This document shows, piece by piece, positions 12,396 through 23,911 of a stretch of DNA of 64,000 nucleotides. Positions within the stretch are counted from its first letter, which is position 1. Every line of letters starts with the position of its first letter. The stretch is from Apophysomyces variabilis (taxonomy: Eukaryota > Mucoromycota > Mucoromycetes > Mucorales > Mucoraceae). The notes under the pieces are model-generated. The model was not told where the DNA came from and ran no database searches. It saw nothing but the letters and a program-made list of their open reading frames with translations. A program made the position numbers and the translations under genes. Location: the NCBI GenBank assembly GCA_002749535.1, contig MZZL01000029.1:62001-126000 (forward strand). Reading direction: 5' to 3'.

Positions 12396-13777
12396 ATGTC
12401 TAACCCCGAGAGCCAAACTATCGACGAAACTGTGGTTTCCTCTGTAAAAGAAACTACTTATAATGTGGTTCATGGTAAGTTGTTATCTGTTTAGAAAGTG
12501 GACTTGTCACTCTTTGCCATGATCATCTGTTTTCCGTGTTGTCCATCTTTGCTAAAATAGAACCAAAATATAGAAGAAACGTATGAGACGCTTGATAGTA
12601 GTGTCCCGGGTGTGATTACTGAAGTAAAAGAATATACTATCAAGACGGAAGGAACCAGTAAGAGACTTCATCATGTTGGGTTTGACGCGACTCATGTTTC
12701 CTTTTCTCTCAAACAGCTAAAGAGATAAGCCCACAAGCCAATGATAACGTGGTTCCCGAAGTGGTCTCTGAATCAGCGGAGCAGATCAGCAAAGATATTC
12801 CGCCTCCGGTAGCAGCTGCAGTCGAAACTGTTCCTCCTCCGTCTTCAGCCCCCGCTCCAGCTGCTTCTCCTTATATCCAAGTGATCTACAAATCGCCTGA
12901 CGTCAAGTTTGAAGATGGTAAGCGAAAAAGTATCAAAAAAAGAAAAGGAAATGAAAACAAGGAAACAAACGGGATCATTGTTGAAAAGGAGTGCGTGGAC
13001 AGTTCTCTGAAGTCGCTTTCTTTTTTCTTTCACAGACCCGACGCGTTTCGTGCGTGTGCGTGTTGAGTCGCTCATCTATTGGGAGCACCCTAAGAAGAGC
13101 GCTATTGTCTTCTTATCGTTATTAAGCACGCTGATTTTGACGCAATATTACTCTGTCCTTCAGCTTCTTGCAGGGCTGTTCACTATTGTAACCGGGCTGA
13201 ATTGGATCTATGTAAATGTACACAAACAAGGACAAAGATATATCTCAGGCAAAACTTATGAAACCGTTGTACACCCTCACAGGTAAAGCGGATGATCTTA
13301 TCAATGCTTTGTTGTTTTCATGGAAAGCGATGGCGTCATACTAACCAGAAACGCGAAAATATATATAGTTCTCGGCTTGAAGTTAAGACCACGTTCATCT
13401 CGCGCGACCGCGTTGGTCATGCTGCGGAATTGACTCTGGATGTGGTGGAGACATTGATAAGACAAATAACCAAGCTGGTGCTGATTGAAGACAACAAACG
13501 TTCTGCTATTGCCGTTGGCATTGCCTACTTTATCTGGACTTTGGCAAAGTATGTGTCGACCAAGACCCTCGTCGGATTCTTTATTGTCTCTGCCTTCACA
13601 ACGCCACGCATCTACTTGCAGCATCAGAAGGTGATTGATACCCATGTGGCTCGTCATAGCCAACGTGCCTATGCACTTGCTCAGCAATACGGTCAATTGG
13701 CAAACGAGAAGGCACAAGTTTACTATGGTCAAGCGGTTCGAGCCATTATGAAGGGCACGGCGAAAAAGGCCGACTAA
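12396..13777 (+). CDS. reticulon-domain ER-shaping protein
   Basis: Reticulon family protein that bends ER tubules. Five exons from ATG 12396. The N-terminal half is acidic and proline-rich (PPPSSAPAPAASP). The reticulon domain starts VESLIYWEHPKKSAIVF, the typical WR/WxxPxxS opening, followed by a long hydrophobic hairpin (about 13100-13200), a hydrophilic loop with Val/Glu-rich helices, and a second hydrophobic hairpin (IAVGIAYFIWTL...VGFFIVSAFTTPRIY). It ends with a helical, weakly amphipathic tail and KGTAKKAD. The C-terminus lacks an obvious KKXX signal. Splice donors GTAAGT, GTAAGA, GTAAGC and GTAAAG are clear. Confidence 0.88.
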
Positions 13778-13955
13778 AGGAAAGGGGATAGCATAGTCAT
13801 ATGAAAGAGAAACCCAACCAGCCAAAATTGGAGCAGGGTTTTCGTAAGCTTGTTTCACCTTGAGCATAGTCAACCCGCTTTATGCGTTATTGTTTTTTCC
13901 AACCGTAAAAAGAAGTAACTTTTTTTTTCTTCCCTTTCTTTAACTGTATTCAAAA

Positions 13956-14458
13956 ATGCCATTTAAAAGTAAACCAAAAAAAAAAAGAAAAAGGATGTGT
14001 GAAGTCAAAAATCTAACAAACGATAAACAATTCATCTTTTCTTCAGTTATGACTCATGGAGGAAGATACTTGTTTGTGGATAACCAAGAAATTTGCGAGG
14101 ATGATGACTATGACATGTCTCGTAGTCCTCAAAATCTAGAATCCAAAGGATCCGTTTTTGAAACGGACGAGCAAGGATACCTATGCACGGCGGATGGAGA
14201 CAAAGTTGTGTTTCGCAATCCAGGAAAAGGTGGGCGCGCACAAAAATTAGGCCTTTTACTGGAGAAGATTAATCCTGAAGAGGTAAGAAAGCCAAAGCAT
14301 TAGGCTATATACATTGATTGAACCGAAAGAAGTACGTTATTCGCACTGCAGACCGACGAAAGGTTCATCAGTACATTTCTGCGGGCATGGATAAACTGAA
14401 GGCTCAGGGCGAGCCAGATTCAATGTCCGTCTTCAAATTGAAAGAGCAACAATCTTGA
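13956..14458 (+). CDS. hypothetical basic protein, one intron
   Basis: ATG 13956 opens a Lys/Arg-rich N-terminus (SKPKKKRKR, nuclear-localisation-like) followed by an acidic middle (ICEDDDYDMS) and FETDEQGYLCTADGDKVVFRNPG. A GTAAGA donor after NPEE, at the codon pair GAA GAG, can join an exon starting at AAG TAC (after CCGAAAG). That exon reads KYVIRTADRRKVHQYISAG and ends at TGA 14456-14458. A later acceptor (CTGCAG) would give a shorter tail. I do not recognise the family. Composition suggests a nuclear or nucleic-acid-associated protein (inference only). Confidence 0.5.
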
Positions 14459-14694
14459 AAAGTTTTGATTTAAATATCCCTTGATATATGAACATAGTAA
14501 TAAAAACCTCCCGATGGATCAAGCAAATGCGCACTGTATTTTACAACGCAAAACAAAAGTAAATAAAGAGAGATTTGTTATTATTACCAATATCGACGGC
14601 TACAATTGCTACGGAGTATTTCGACCGGGTAACATAAAAAGGATCGCAGAGTGTTATTCTCTCTTTCCAAGCATAAACAGTCTAATACAATCCT

Positions 14695-15895
14695 ATGAGT
14701 GCTTTGAGATTTTGCCTTTTGATCTCTTGTGCTATATGCATTGTCACTGGTAAAGGCCCCAATGTCCATACTCATGTGGCTCTAGTTTGAAATAATTGAC
14801 CCACTATGTTTCGTAGCTCGGACTGAGACACAGAATGAGCTAAAGCAGGTGGATGCTGCTTATATCAACGGCGAGGATGGTATTACTGCTATTAAGGATT
14901 TGTATGCCGAGTACAAGCAAGCAGAAGCCGCTGCTGCTTCTGCTACTGTCTTTGCAGCAGCAGCATTAGACTATGACAACGACAAAGAAGAGGATGGTGA
15001 AGAAGAAAATGAGGAAGAAGAAGAACAACCTTCCATAATAACAGACCGTGGCCGCTCTGACCGCGGAGTGGATGAAGAAGAGGATAGAAAAGAGGAAGAA
15101 GACGACATCAGAGAGAAAGCTGTCCAAAGTACACAAGTAACCCAGTCGCATGCTATCTCGACGACCGATACCATGGAATACCTTTTCACCACGACCATCG
15201 CAACCACTGTGACTCGGACAGTACAAGGAAAAAGACCCGGAAAGATGTCAACAACTACGATATCCCGTATCAAGCCTACAACAAGCTCTACCACTAGTAG
15301 TAGCATGACTAGCACTGCTACACCGCTCGCGAGTGGCACCAGTTCGTTAACACAGATGACGACGGTGCCGCTATTCCGTACGACAGTCTCTGAGAAGAAG
15401 AAAACGGATACCATGACGAAAGCCAAGAGCTCTTCCCTGACGCCATCCCCTCTAACCACAGGATTATCATCCACTGTTCAGCTCCCACCTTTATCCCAAT
15501 CTCATACAACGGAGATAAGTAAGGCGATGACCATCACAAAACCTGCGGTCACTGTAAGCAAGAAAACGTCCACTGTATCTACAATCACGCCATCTATGAC
15601 CAGGGGAAACAGCAGCTGGTCTAGCAGCCATACAATGGCAAGCAGCACAGTAATGGCACTCGACACTGTGCAGACGGCAACGACAGCAACTGAGGTATCC
15701 TCCGACAGCCCTTCCTTGGGCGTTGAGTCAAACCCGGTATCTAGCGCTACTGTACCTATCAAGGCTCTCCCAGTACCCGTAGGGGACGAATTGGAATCCT
15801 CTGGAGCAAATCCTTCGTTTGATACGGCATCACATATCCTGTCCGCTGCCTTCATTACCGGTCTCTCTTTCTACCTCAACAGTTTCAATTTTTGA
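14695..15895 (+). CDS. GPI-anchored Ser/Thr-rich mucin-like cell-wall protein
   Basis: The short first exon from ATG 14695 encodes a signal peptide (MSALRFCLLISCAICIVT). A GTAAAG donor and TTTCGTAG acceptor join it to the long exon beginning near 14817. The mature protein has an Ala-rich helical segment, an acidic run (DNDKEEDGEEENEEEEE region) and then about 220 residues of Ser/Thr-rich sequence fit for O-mannosylation. The C-terminus is hydrophobic (ILSAAFITGLSFYLNSFNF) after a small-residue SGANPS region, as in GPI-attachment signals. This points to a plasma-membrane or wall protein. No enzymatic domain is visible. Confidence 0.7.
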
Positions 15896-16196
15896 ACTTC
15901 CCCTTCTTTGTCTACTGTTCAAGAGTAACCCAATCTGAAAGACAACGTTAATTTTGCAACGTTAAGTCTTTTCATTGTGGTTTTTGTTTCTATTCGAATC
16001 TGACAACTTTTTTCGTTCAATGCCTGAAGCCCATTTGCGTCTATTTCATTTGTGTTCATAAATAGGATCAATTATCGCCGCCTATTTATTTCTTTCTGGG
16101 TGAACTTGGCCCTTTTCTGGACGCAGCATCTATTTTACAGCAGTTTGAATTGATCTTTCAATAAATAATATGATGATGAAATTAAGTAGAGCAGGT

Positions 16197-17083
16197 CTAA
16201 GGATGCTCTATATGAAAGTCCAATAAAACCTCAAAGACAGTCATGCTAATGGCCTGTAAGGGAATCCCCCAAAATATTCTCGCAAGCAGACTCCTTGTGA
16301 ATGCGTGCCATCCTTCATTCTTATACATCTGATAAACGATACTACCGACTGATATCTGTTCATAATCGTGCGAAACTTGCCAGCGAGTTTTGACGACGTC
16401 TGGCAAAGTAGAAACCGTAACAGCAACAGCACTTGCAATAGCAGAGCAAAACAAGTACATGCCAAAGCTCGATGCCACGGTCCATAGTTTCAGCTGTTCA
16501 TATACGACAAAGTATGCCATGCTATGCGGCACAAACACCGCCAGACTGAGCCAGTACCCTTTGTAGAATCCACTCAGGCCTTCCCGCTTCCAAATGCGAT
16601 AGGCGAGCGAGGCAGAGGTGTTACTGTCATCGGAAGATACCTGAAGACTATTTTTGAGGACTTCTGCCGGTGTGAACAATAAGCCTGCCGTCACCTCAGC
16701 AAGGCACCCGGAAATCAAGTGATTGAAGACGGTGTCCTGGGCGATATCCCATTGTTCGTTCAACCAGCTCTTACTGAATTCATAACACGATAGATAGACT
16801 GAAACCGCAGGTACCGACAATAAAAGGGTGACGGAGAGCCCACTGAAGAGATTTCCCTTCATTACAGAAGGGGAAAAGCCAAAGGGAGTGTAGCCTTCGC
16901 TCTGATGCGTTGCGACCTGCAACCGTGTTTTGATCGTATCAACTAAAGAAAGCATGTGAGCTTCACCCACCGTCAATAGCACCGTATTCCTTTTTTTGTT
17001 TCTTTGTGACATTTACTAGGATGCGTAACAAAGCGTGAGATGAGCGCAGCAATGGTCGATGCAACAAGAATGTAAGGATCCAT
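16197..17083 (-). CDS. mitochondrial carrier family (SLC25) protein
   Basis: Solute carrier of the inner mitochondrial membrane. I start it at ATG 17083: MDPYILVASTIAALISRFVTHP, then an intron (about 16943-17016, GTAAAT to TTTAG) whose splicing yields the carrier signature PIDTIKTRLQ. The other two repeats carry TPAEVLKNSLQ and LPDVVKTRWQ, each followed by the aromatic GxxGFYKGY / GWHAFTRSL half. Six membrane segments are present in about 270 aa, the usual length. The substrate cannot be told from the sequence; a pyridoxal, SAM or metal-linked carrier would be possible. An ATG inside the intron (17012) would miss the first helix and the first signature. Confidence 0.85.
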
Positions 17084-18141
17084 AACTCTAATCACCCTTC
17101 ATTCTTTTCGCCGTACCTTATTGCCTTTTCCTGACCATGTTTAAACTCCGGTATAATAGGCATGTACCCTATTACCGCTGACAATCAAGTAGTTCTTCGT
17201 ACTTTTCTTATTAACCGCGCCGTTTCACTAGCAGCCACTTTCAAAAATGAACAGCAATAGTACCTATTTTGGCTCCAAACTTTCGCATATTTTATGCTTT
17301 AGATTGACTTATTCTTTGCTACGGGATGACTCGTCCTTACGAAGCAAAAAACCAAAATGAAATAAACGGTAATCAGCTATGTCATCAAGCCAAACACTAC
17401 GGGAGCTCATCTGCTTTGCACCTCGTTATATCAGTCCGTTCTTAGAGGGAAACGAAAGACATTGAGTGTATTATAATGGTTAAGGCATCGTTTCTCGATC
17501 GGTCGAGTCTTACACTTGGGAACAAACAGCTTTATCCGGATTCCAAACCGTGTTCTTACGTTAGGATGGGAAACGCATGGACATTTGAGAAGAGCATAAG
17601 CAATACCTCTAGTTTAGACGCCTTGCCTTTAAGCACTCTTTTTTTGCGTGTTTAAATAGCATTGAAAAAAAAGTGAATCTCATGCGCAAAGTAGGCTGAT
17701 TAATCATTTTACCACTCTCATCGATTAAGAATATCTATTCTTTTGTCAGCTTAAGGAAAATGGTAACCGTTGTTGTATAGACATTGTGAACCTTGATTAC
17801 AACTACTTTTAGCTATGTTTCAGTGGCATATGACATTTATATCGCAAAGCATTACAACATGAACTACCCTGAACGTGTTTTTTTAACCATTCGGAGCTTA
17901 ATAAGATAATCTAGGAGAAAAGAAACAAGTCTTATGCTGTTGATATGTATCTCGGAAAAGGATCTTTTCAACAGTATCCACTATTCATATGATCACTATG
18001 TTTCATGCGTATCTCGTCTATCAAAAACTTAGAGATCATGGTCATAAAACAGAGAATAATTATTGAAAGTCAAAAGATTTCGTCATTTTCAGTACGTTTC
18101 TCTTTCACTTTTCTTTTACCGTCTAAATCATTCGTATCTTC
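17084..18141. other. intergenic, 1.06 kb
   Basis: Separates the 5' end of the carrier gene from the homeobox gene. No ORF with recognisable content. A tract near 17470-17530 (TTATAATGG...TCGAGTC) looks faintly tRNA-like but lacks matching stems. The space upstream of a developmental regulator may hold its regulatory elements (inference). Confidence 0.5.
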
Positions 18142-18834
18142 ATGAACAACGAATCAACAACTCGAGAGTCGCCTGAGGATAGCTCAGCAGGCTGGAAGCA
18201 TCGACATAGATTTTCACCTGAACAACTTAGCGTCCTAGAAGAAGCTTTTCAAGAGAACAAGAAGCCACCCCAACATGTCAAAAACGTAATAGCAGCGCGA
18301 CTCGGTATTACTTGCAATAAAGTCCAGATCTGGTTTCAAAACAGACGTGCTAAGGAGAAAAGAATCCAAAAGAAAAGCATAGAACCAACTGTCGTCGCTA
18401 ACAACGCAATCCATACTATATCAAGTGGACCTATTCTGTTACGTTCGGGCAATCGTCAAGTTAACAACGCCGTTAGTGCAACTCTATCATCAAGTAGAAC
18501 ACCTTATCCACCTATGGCTCCAGTAGCAAAGGCGAGCCCTGAATGGCTCCCGTGCTCCCAGCTTTCTTATCTTTCTGAGTACGAGAGCTTACCAATTTCG
18601 GCACGTTGCTCTGTTTTGGACTTTAAACGTCTCGCGCGTCGGACCGACTCTGTGCCACATATTCTTTCGCATGAACAACCTTATACAGAACGAGGTACTC
18701 TTCATAACTTCTCAGTATCCATGCTCTTCTGCTCATATTCATCAAGCTATAGGAAGATCATTCTCGGGTTACATGGTCGAACGTTAAAACATGATTCATT
18801 CAAAAACATCCATCTTTCCTTTTGCGTTTTATAG
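18142..18834 (+). CDS. homeodomain transcription factor
   Basis: Starts at ATG 18142. Residues about 20-78 form a homeodomain: HRHRFSPEQLSVLEEAF (helix 1), PPQHVKNVIAARLGI (helix 2) and the recognition helix KVQIWFQNRRAKEKR. All core residues (Leu16, Phe20, Trp48, Phe49, Asn51, Arg53) are present, so DNA binding is expected in the nucleus. The remaining 150 residues are Ser/Pro-rich with no further domain. The frame is open as one exon to 18834. A GTACTC after TERG (near 18700) could start an intron, so the C-terminus is uncertain. It resembles the simple homeobox proteins (Yox1/Phx1-like) common in zygomycete fungi. Confidence 0.82.
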   Translation: MNNESTTRESPEDSSAGWKHRHRFSPEQLSVLEEAFQENKKPPQHVKNVIAARLGITCNKVQIWFQNRRAKEKRIQKKSIEPTVVANNAIHTISSGPILLRSGNRQVNNAVSATLSSSRTPYPPMAPVAKASPEWLPCSQLSYLSEYESLPISARCSVLDFKRLARRTDSVPHILSHEQPYTERGTLHNFSVSMLFCSYSSSYRKIILGLHGRTLKHDSFKNIHLSFCVL

Positions 18835-19060
18835 TTCAAACAGGTTTCTTTTTATGACTAGCGGAATTTTACAATAATGCATTAGCAGAATAAAAAATTA
18901 CTATAATGACATTTCCAAATCTAATCCTTGTAGCAAACGATTACTTATGCTGCACTTCTAGAAATGACTCCGACGTCGCAGTCTCGCTTGCTAATGACGC
19001 TACCGAAGCGTCTGTTGCTTTTAAACTATTATTGCCTGCTAGCAGATCATGTGTTAACTA

Positions 19061-21269
19061 CTATAACCCAATGTCAAAGGTGAATGATATACCATTTGAA
19101 CCCGCACTACTCTCTCGATTTCCGTTTTGATCAAGTTCTGGTAACAGAGTGGGGGCGTGCTCATTGACAAAGTCGGTGATATCCTTGGATAGATCAGCCC
19201 TCATAGACCGCAATATCTTACCAGCTTCTGGATTTCTAATGGCCAAGAATAACGGTTTGATTGATCTAATTACCAAAAGAAAAGCAACCACTTGCTTGGT
19301 GAGTTATACCTTCTGTCAACACATATATATATATATATCTTCACCTGTAGATATCTAGCCCGGTATCTCCAAGCCGCATCAAGATATAATGCAAAATTGG
19401 TTGGATTGCCCAGATAACGCCCGCTCTGACCATCTTTTCTTTAAGTGATAGCATACCCCGACGTCTGTTTAAATACGCGAAATATAATAAAGCATAGATT
19501 CCATAAAGAGTAGGCGCAGCGAAAGCAGCAACAATGATCTTCCATGTAGCTAGGACGTCTTTCGCTGCGATCTTGACCATGGAACCAGCCAAGGCCTCTG
19601 CAATAAAAGGGTATAAGATAACTTTAAATAGTATCGTTAAAGCCTTGCCTTGTTGCTTTTTCTTACTGATATAATGTGTAATCCATATCAATGGCAGATT
19701 GGACAGCAAACTAATCCACAAATATTTGTTAATGCATGAATTTAGCAATGAAATAGCAACATACGCCGGAGTGCCTAGACCGGCTAGCAAAAGAAGCTTG
19801 ACCAATCTTTGCGCTAGTAGAAAAGCTGCACGAGCAGGAGTGATGTTGAGTTTTTCCACCTGGTAGTCGCGTATTCCGAAAAAAGACAGCATATCATTGT
19901 AGAGTTTCACCTTTCGTGTTAATGTTGGAAGCCTTGGATCATCCTTTAATTTGGCCCATCCCAGCACAAAATATCGGTTTAGCTTGACGATTTGTTTGAT
20001 GGTGGGACGGCCTTGATTAGGCGACGAGGGACGATATAACCGACGAGCTGCCTGAATCATCTAGTTTGGCAAACCGTAAGAGACTGCAAACATATCCAAG
20101 TAATCTTTACTTTCAAGGTATCATAGTCGGGCGCATTGATGGTCACCGTTTTGAATGCCTCGTCACTTTGATCCAGCAATCGAGTAACAGCCTCACGCTT
20201 CTCTTTACCACCTTTTTTAAATCTCTCGACGTCTTCTCGATCAATTTCCATGGGCTGTCCGTAGGAAATCACTGCTCGGGAGCGGAATCTGTCCGGATGG
20301 AAGTAATTGAGACCTACGTGAAAAGAACCAGTTGAACGAAAAAGAAAAATAGAAAACACATAGATTGAAACGCCTGATGCCCTTTTAACTTACCTACCGG
20401 AACAATCTTCAGGTCCAAATTAGGATTCTCAGCCATGGCACCCAAAGCCATCACAGCAAAACCGGCTGTTTCCCCCCACAGTCCAAAGTCGACATACCGT
20501 TAGACTCTACATTTTGGATTTCATTCCTTTTTCTACGCCCTACATTACCTTTGAGGGGTAACATCTCGCTACGGTCATGGCTACCTCCTTCCGGAAAAAT
20601 AGTGATACATTCGTTGTTGTCGAGGTAACGGTGGACTTCTTCATACACAGGTGTCTGGTCGACATGAGGGGCAATTTTGAATGCGTACCTTTCCGTAGGT
20701 AATATATCATCCTTTACAGTAATAGCGTGGGTAATTTCCAGCTCGGTGTCAGATACAATTCGCGCGACGTGTGCCTTGTAGTTTCGACCGAACAACACGA
20801 AGTCGCGTGGACTCAGCTCCTGGCTAAACAATGTACCGCTACCTCGTAAAACCAACGGCTCCTTGACATCGTAGGTCACTGATCCCGTGCCGATGTTGAC
20901 GATATCTTGAGGACGAACCACAGGAACTTTTTGTTTGTATGCATTATTTTAGAAAAAAGTATATAGCAACAATAAAAACGAAAGACACTTGCTGGCATTG
21001 AGAATCTTGCCGACATGGCCGATCAGAGGGCGATTGTATGAGACAGCTGCCATGAGGGCATAGGAAGGTCGTGGGTTGTTACTGTAGAATACGATACCGT
21101 CCACAAATTGGTTTGCGTGGGGTCCAACAATGAATATACATGGTCCGGTTTTGGGTATCAAGTGTGATCCACTTGTTTCGATTTCACGGAAGAATATATG
21201 GGATATAATGGAGAAAGTTGCTTTAAATGCCCAATAAGTGATAGGAGCTGAAGGGGATAAGTCAGTCAT
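19061..21269 (-). CDS. glycerol-3-phosphate O-acyltransferase (Gat/Sct1-like)
   Basis: ER acyltransferase for the first step of glycerolipid synthesis. From ATG 21269 the first exon has ITYWAFKATF and acyltransferase motif I, GPHANQFVDGIVF (HX4D). Later exons carry a long insert, then IFPEGGSHDRSEMLPLKAG (motif III) and IVPVGLNYFHPDRFRSRAV (motif IV). The C-terminal half (about 19061-20060) has several membrane helices and RRRGMLSLKEKM, as in fungal Sct1/Gat1. An intron with GTAATG donor lies inside LPLK|AG and must be removed to restore motif III. The tail is Ser- and acid-rich, ending at 19061. Length about 680 aa fits the family. Confidence 0.9.
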
Positions 21270-21552
21270 ACGGCTTAACAGGAAACGAAGGGAAAGAGGG
21301 AAAAGGGAATTACGACGAGTGGGTAATCCAAGACATTCTCTTTTCAGGCACCAGCTTGTGCGACATCACCAATTAACCGCATGTGAAAACCATGTGACAC
21401 GCCACCCACTGCTATAGAATAATTATGCAGCAAGGCTGGTTGATTCAGAGGTGACATCAGATACTCACAGTTAACCCAATGTTTCAGCCAGACTTGACTA
21501 TGATACTGCTATTTGGTCTATCTTGCTATTCGCTTCTTTCTTAAAAGTCCCC

Positions 21553-23588
21553 ATGTCACAAAGAAAACCGGTGGATTTCTCAAAATTTACTCTAGAAGAT
21601 GGTCGGGTAGTTAGTACCAAAGAACGTATCATCGCAGGCAAGTGAAACCACGAAATCTCGGTTTAAATAAAAGAGAAAGAAATAAAGGTGTTGAGCCTCC
21701 CGTGTTTCAAAAGCCTACGGATGATCAGCTCTGGACACAAAGTGGACGGCCTGATCTTGCCTTTCTCAAGGAACATTTTCAACACGAAGGAAGATTAACC
21801 GAAAATCAAGCATTGACCATTCTGCGAGCAACACAAGCAGTTTTCAAAGAAGAAGCTACCTTGTTACGAATCCAAGCACCCATCACTATTTGTGGTGATA
21901 TCCATGGACAGTTCTATGATCTCATCAAGCTGCTAGAGGTTGGAGGCGATCCAAAAAACACGCAATATCTGTTTTTGGGAGATTATGTAGATCGGGGTAG
22001 TTTTTCTATAGAGGTAACACAAAATAAGAACTCCCAACGATGAACCCTTCAGGTCAGAAAATAATAATATAAAGATGAATAGTGCGTGCTTTACCTATGG
22101 TCACTTAAATTGTGGTACCCGTCAACTTTTTATCTTCTTCGAGGCAACCACGAATGCCGACGGCTGACTGATTATTTCACATTCAAGCGAGAATGTAAAG
22201 AGTAACATTTTCGAGTATAGAAAGAAATTAAGCAGCTTCTCTGTTTAGGTGAAGTGAAATATTCCGAGCGCGTGTACGATGCGGCCACTGAGTGTTTCGA
22301 TCACCTGCCGCTGGCGGCGGTGGTCAATGACCAGTTCCTATGTATGCACGGCGGCATTTCTCCTGAGCTATCCACTTTGAAAGACATTGAGGAGGTAGCA
22401 CGAATATGGTCTGACGTGATATGCATTAATACACCTTTGCATAGATCGATCGGTTCAGAGAAGTACCCACACATGGTCTCATGTGTGATCTGCTATGGGC
22501 AGATCCTTTCGAAGAATTCAACGCGGAAGGAAATCCCGATTTTGAACAAAATCATGTACGCGGTTGTTCGTATTTTTACAGGTAGGATGTTATCGAGTAG
22601 CATGGACTCCTTGCTAAGACAAACTCAGTTATGAAACCGTGTGCAAGTTTTTAGATAGGAACCAGCTTCTTTCTGTGATCCGAGCGCATGAAGCACAAGC
22701 AGATGGGTAAATACACAGAAGGATAGGACAAAACGATAACCTGCCTTGTTTATAACAGCTACAGGATGTACCGTAAAAGTAAAAGCAGTGGCTTTCCAGC
22801 GGTCATGACCATATTTTCAGCACCAAACTATATTGATATGTACAATAACAAGGCAGCGGTTCTGATCTATGACAAAAACGTCGTAAACATCCGACAATTT
22901 AACTCAAACGCTCATCCATACTGGCTTCCCAAATTCATGAACGTATTTGATTGGAGCTTACCCTTCCTGGGAGAAAAAAGTATGTTCCATGGAACGGTAT
23001 AAACAAGTGTTTCCCTAATGTCTGTCTATTAAAAAACAGTTGCCGCAATGCTATTAGCCATTCTTAATATTTGTTCACAAGAAGAGCTGGAAGAAGCCAA
23101 GACGGATGTTGTTAAAGCAAAGGCAATTCGACGATCGTTAACGGAAGAAGATAAAGATACTTTATCGGCAGAGCAACGGCGACAAGTCATCCGAAACAAG
23201 GTTTTGGCCATAGGCAAGATGTCTAGAGCGTTCTCTGTCCTTCGGGAGAACTCTGAACTTGTAACGGAACTGAAAAACCTATCTGGTACTGGAAAATTAC
23301 CAGCTGGAACGTTAGAATTAGGAGTGGAAGGAATCCGACAAGGTATCTCCTATACGAGGTCTTTCTGCGTAGCATTATTGACTCGTCTTGTTTCTAGCGA
23401 TAACATCTTTTGAGGAGGCAAGAAGATGGGATATTGACAATGAGAGATTGCCGCCACCCAGAGAAAGAGTCAGCCAAAACGAGCAAACTAATACTAAGAT
23501 CAGGGAGGCTGTTGATCAGGAGGATGAATCGATATATCGTATTGCTAATGTCCTTGCTACATCATCCACTATCTCTGAAACGCCGTAA
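21553..23588 (+). CDS. calcineurin catalytic subunit A (PP2B)
   Basis: Ca2+/calmodulin-dependent Ser/Thr phosphatase, controlling hyphal-yeast switching, stress and drug tolerance in zygomycete fungi. From ATG 21553: [15 protein letters not shown], the [34 protein letters not shown] and FSAPNY metal/active-site blocks, then a B-subunit-binding helix ([19 protein letters not shown]). The calmodulin-binding segment follows ([20 protein letters not shown]) and the autoinhibitory [19 protein letters not shown]. About nine introns are needed. The first has a GC donor (21638, GCAAGT) and ends at 21687. Another splits Cys of RECEVKY (donor GTAAAG). The protein is complete with all regulatory parts, ending at 23588. 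Confidence 0.95.
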
Positions 23589-23911
23589 CAAACCTATTGC
23601 TATGGGCGAAAAAAAGTGTTTATTACCTTTATAATGTAGTTGAACTAACGTACATGTGGAGTCAACACAAGGATTCCGCATAGTGTTATTATTTATCACC
23701 GTATCATGAGGTCCATCCCAAAATAAAGTCAAATGTAATTTAATTGAAAATTTTTGAATATATGCTACGACTACAATTACGTACGTGCTATTATAAAATA
23801 AGCATCGCATAACTAAGAAGGTATACAAGAACTAGGTATCGCATGTAAGCGATATATATAACATCACAACATCAGGGTATTGACACGGGTTGGACATTCT
23901 AATCTAAAAGA

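Noticed and set aside
14971..15474. Minus-strand ORFs over the mucin-like gene
   Set aside because: Val/Ser-rich antisense of Thr/Ser repeats with no start context or domain.
16943..17012. Alternative ATG start of the carrier inside an intron
   Set aside because: It would replace the first membrane helix and break the PIDTIKTR signature; the spliced model from 17083 restores both.
17455..17530. tRNA-like stretch
   Set aside because: Some T-loop-like bases, but no acceptor or anticodon stem that pairs.
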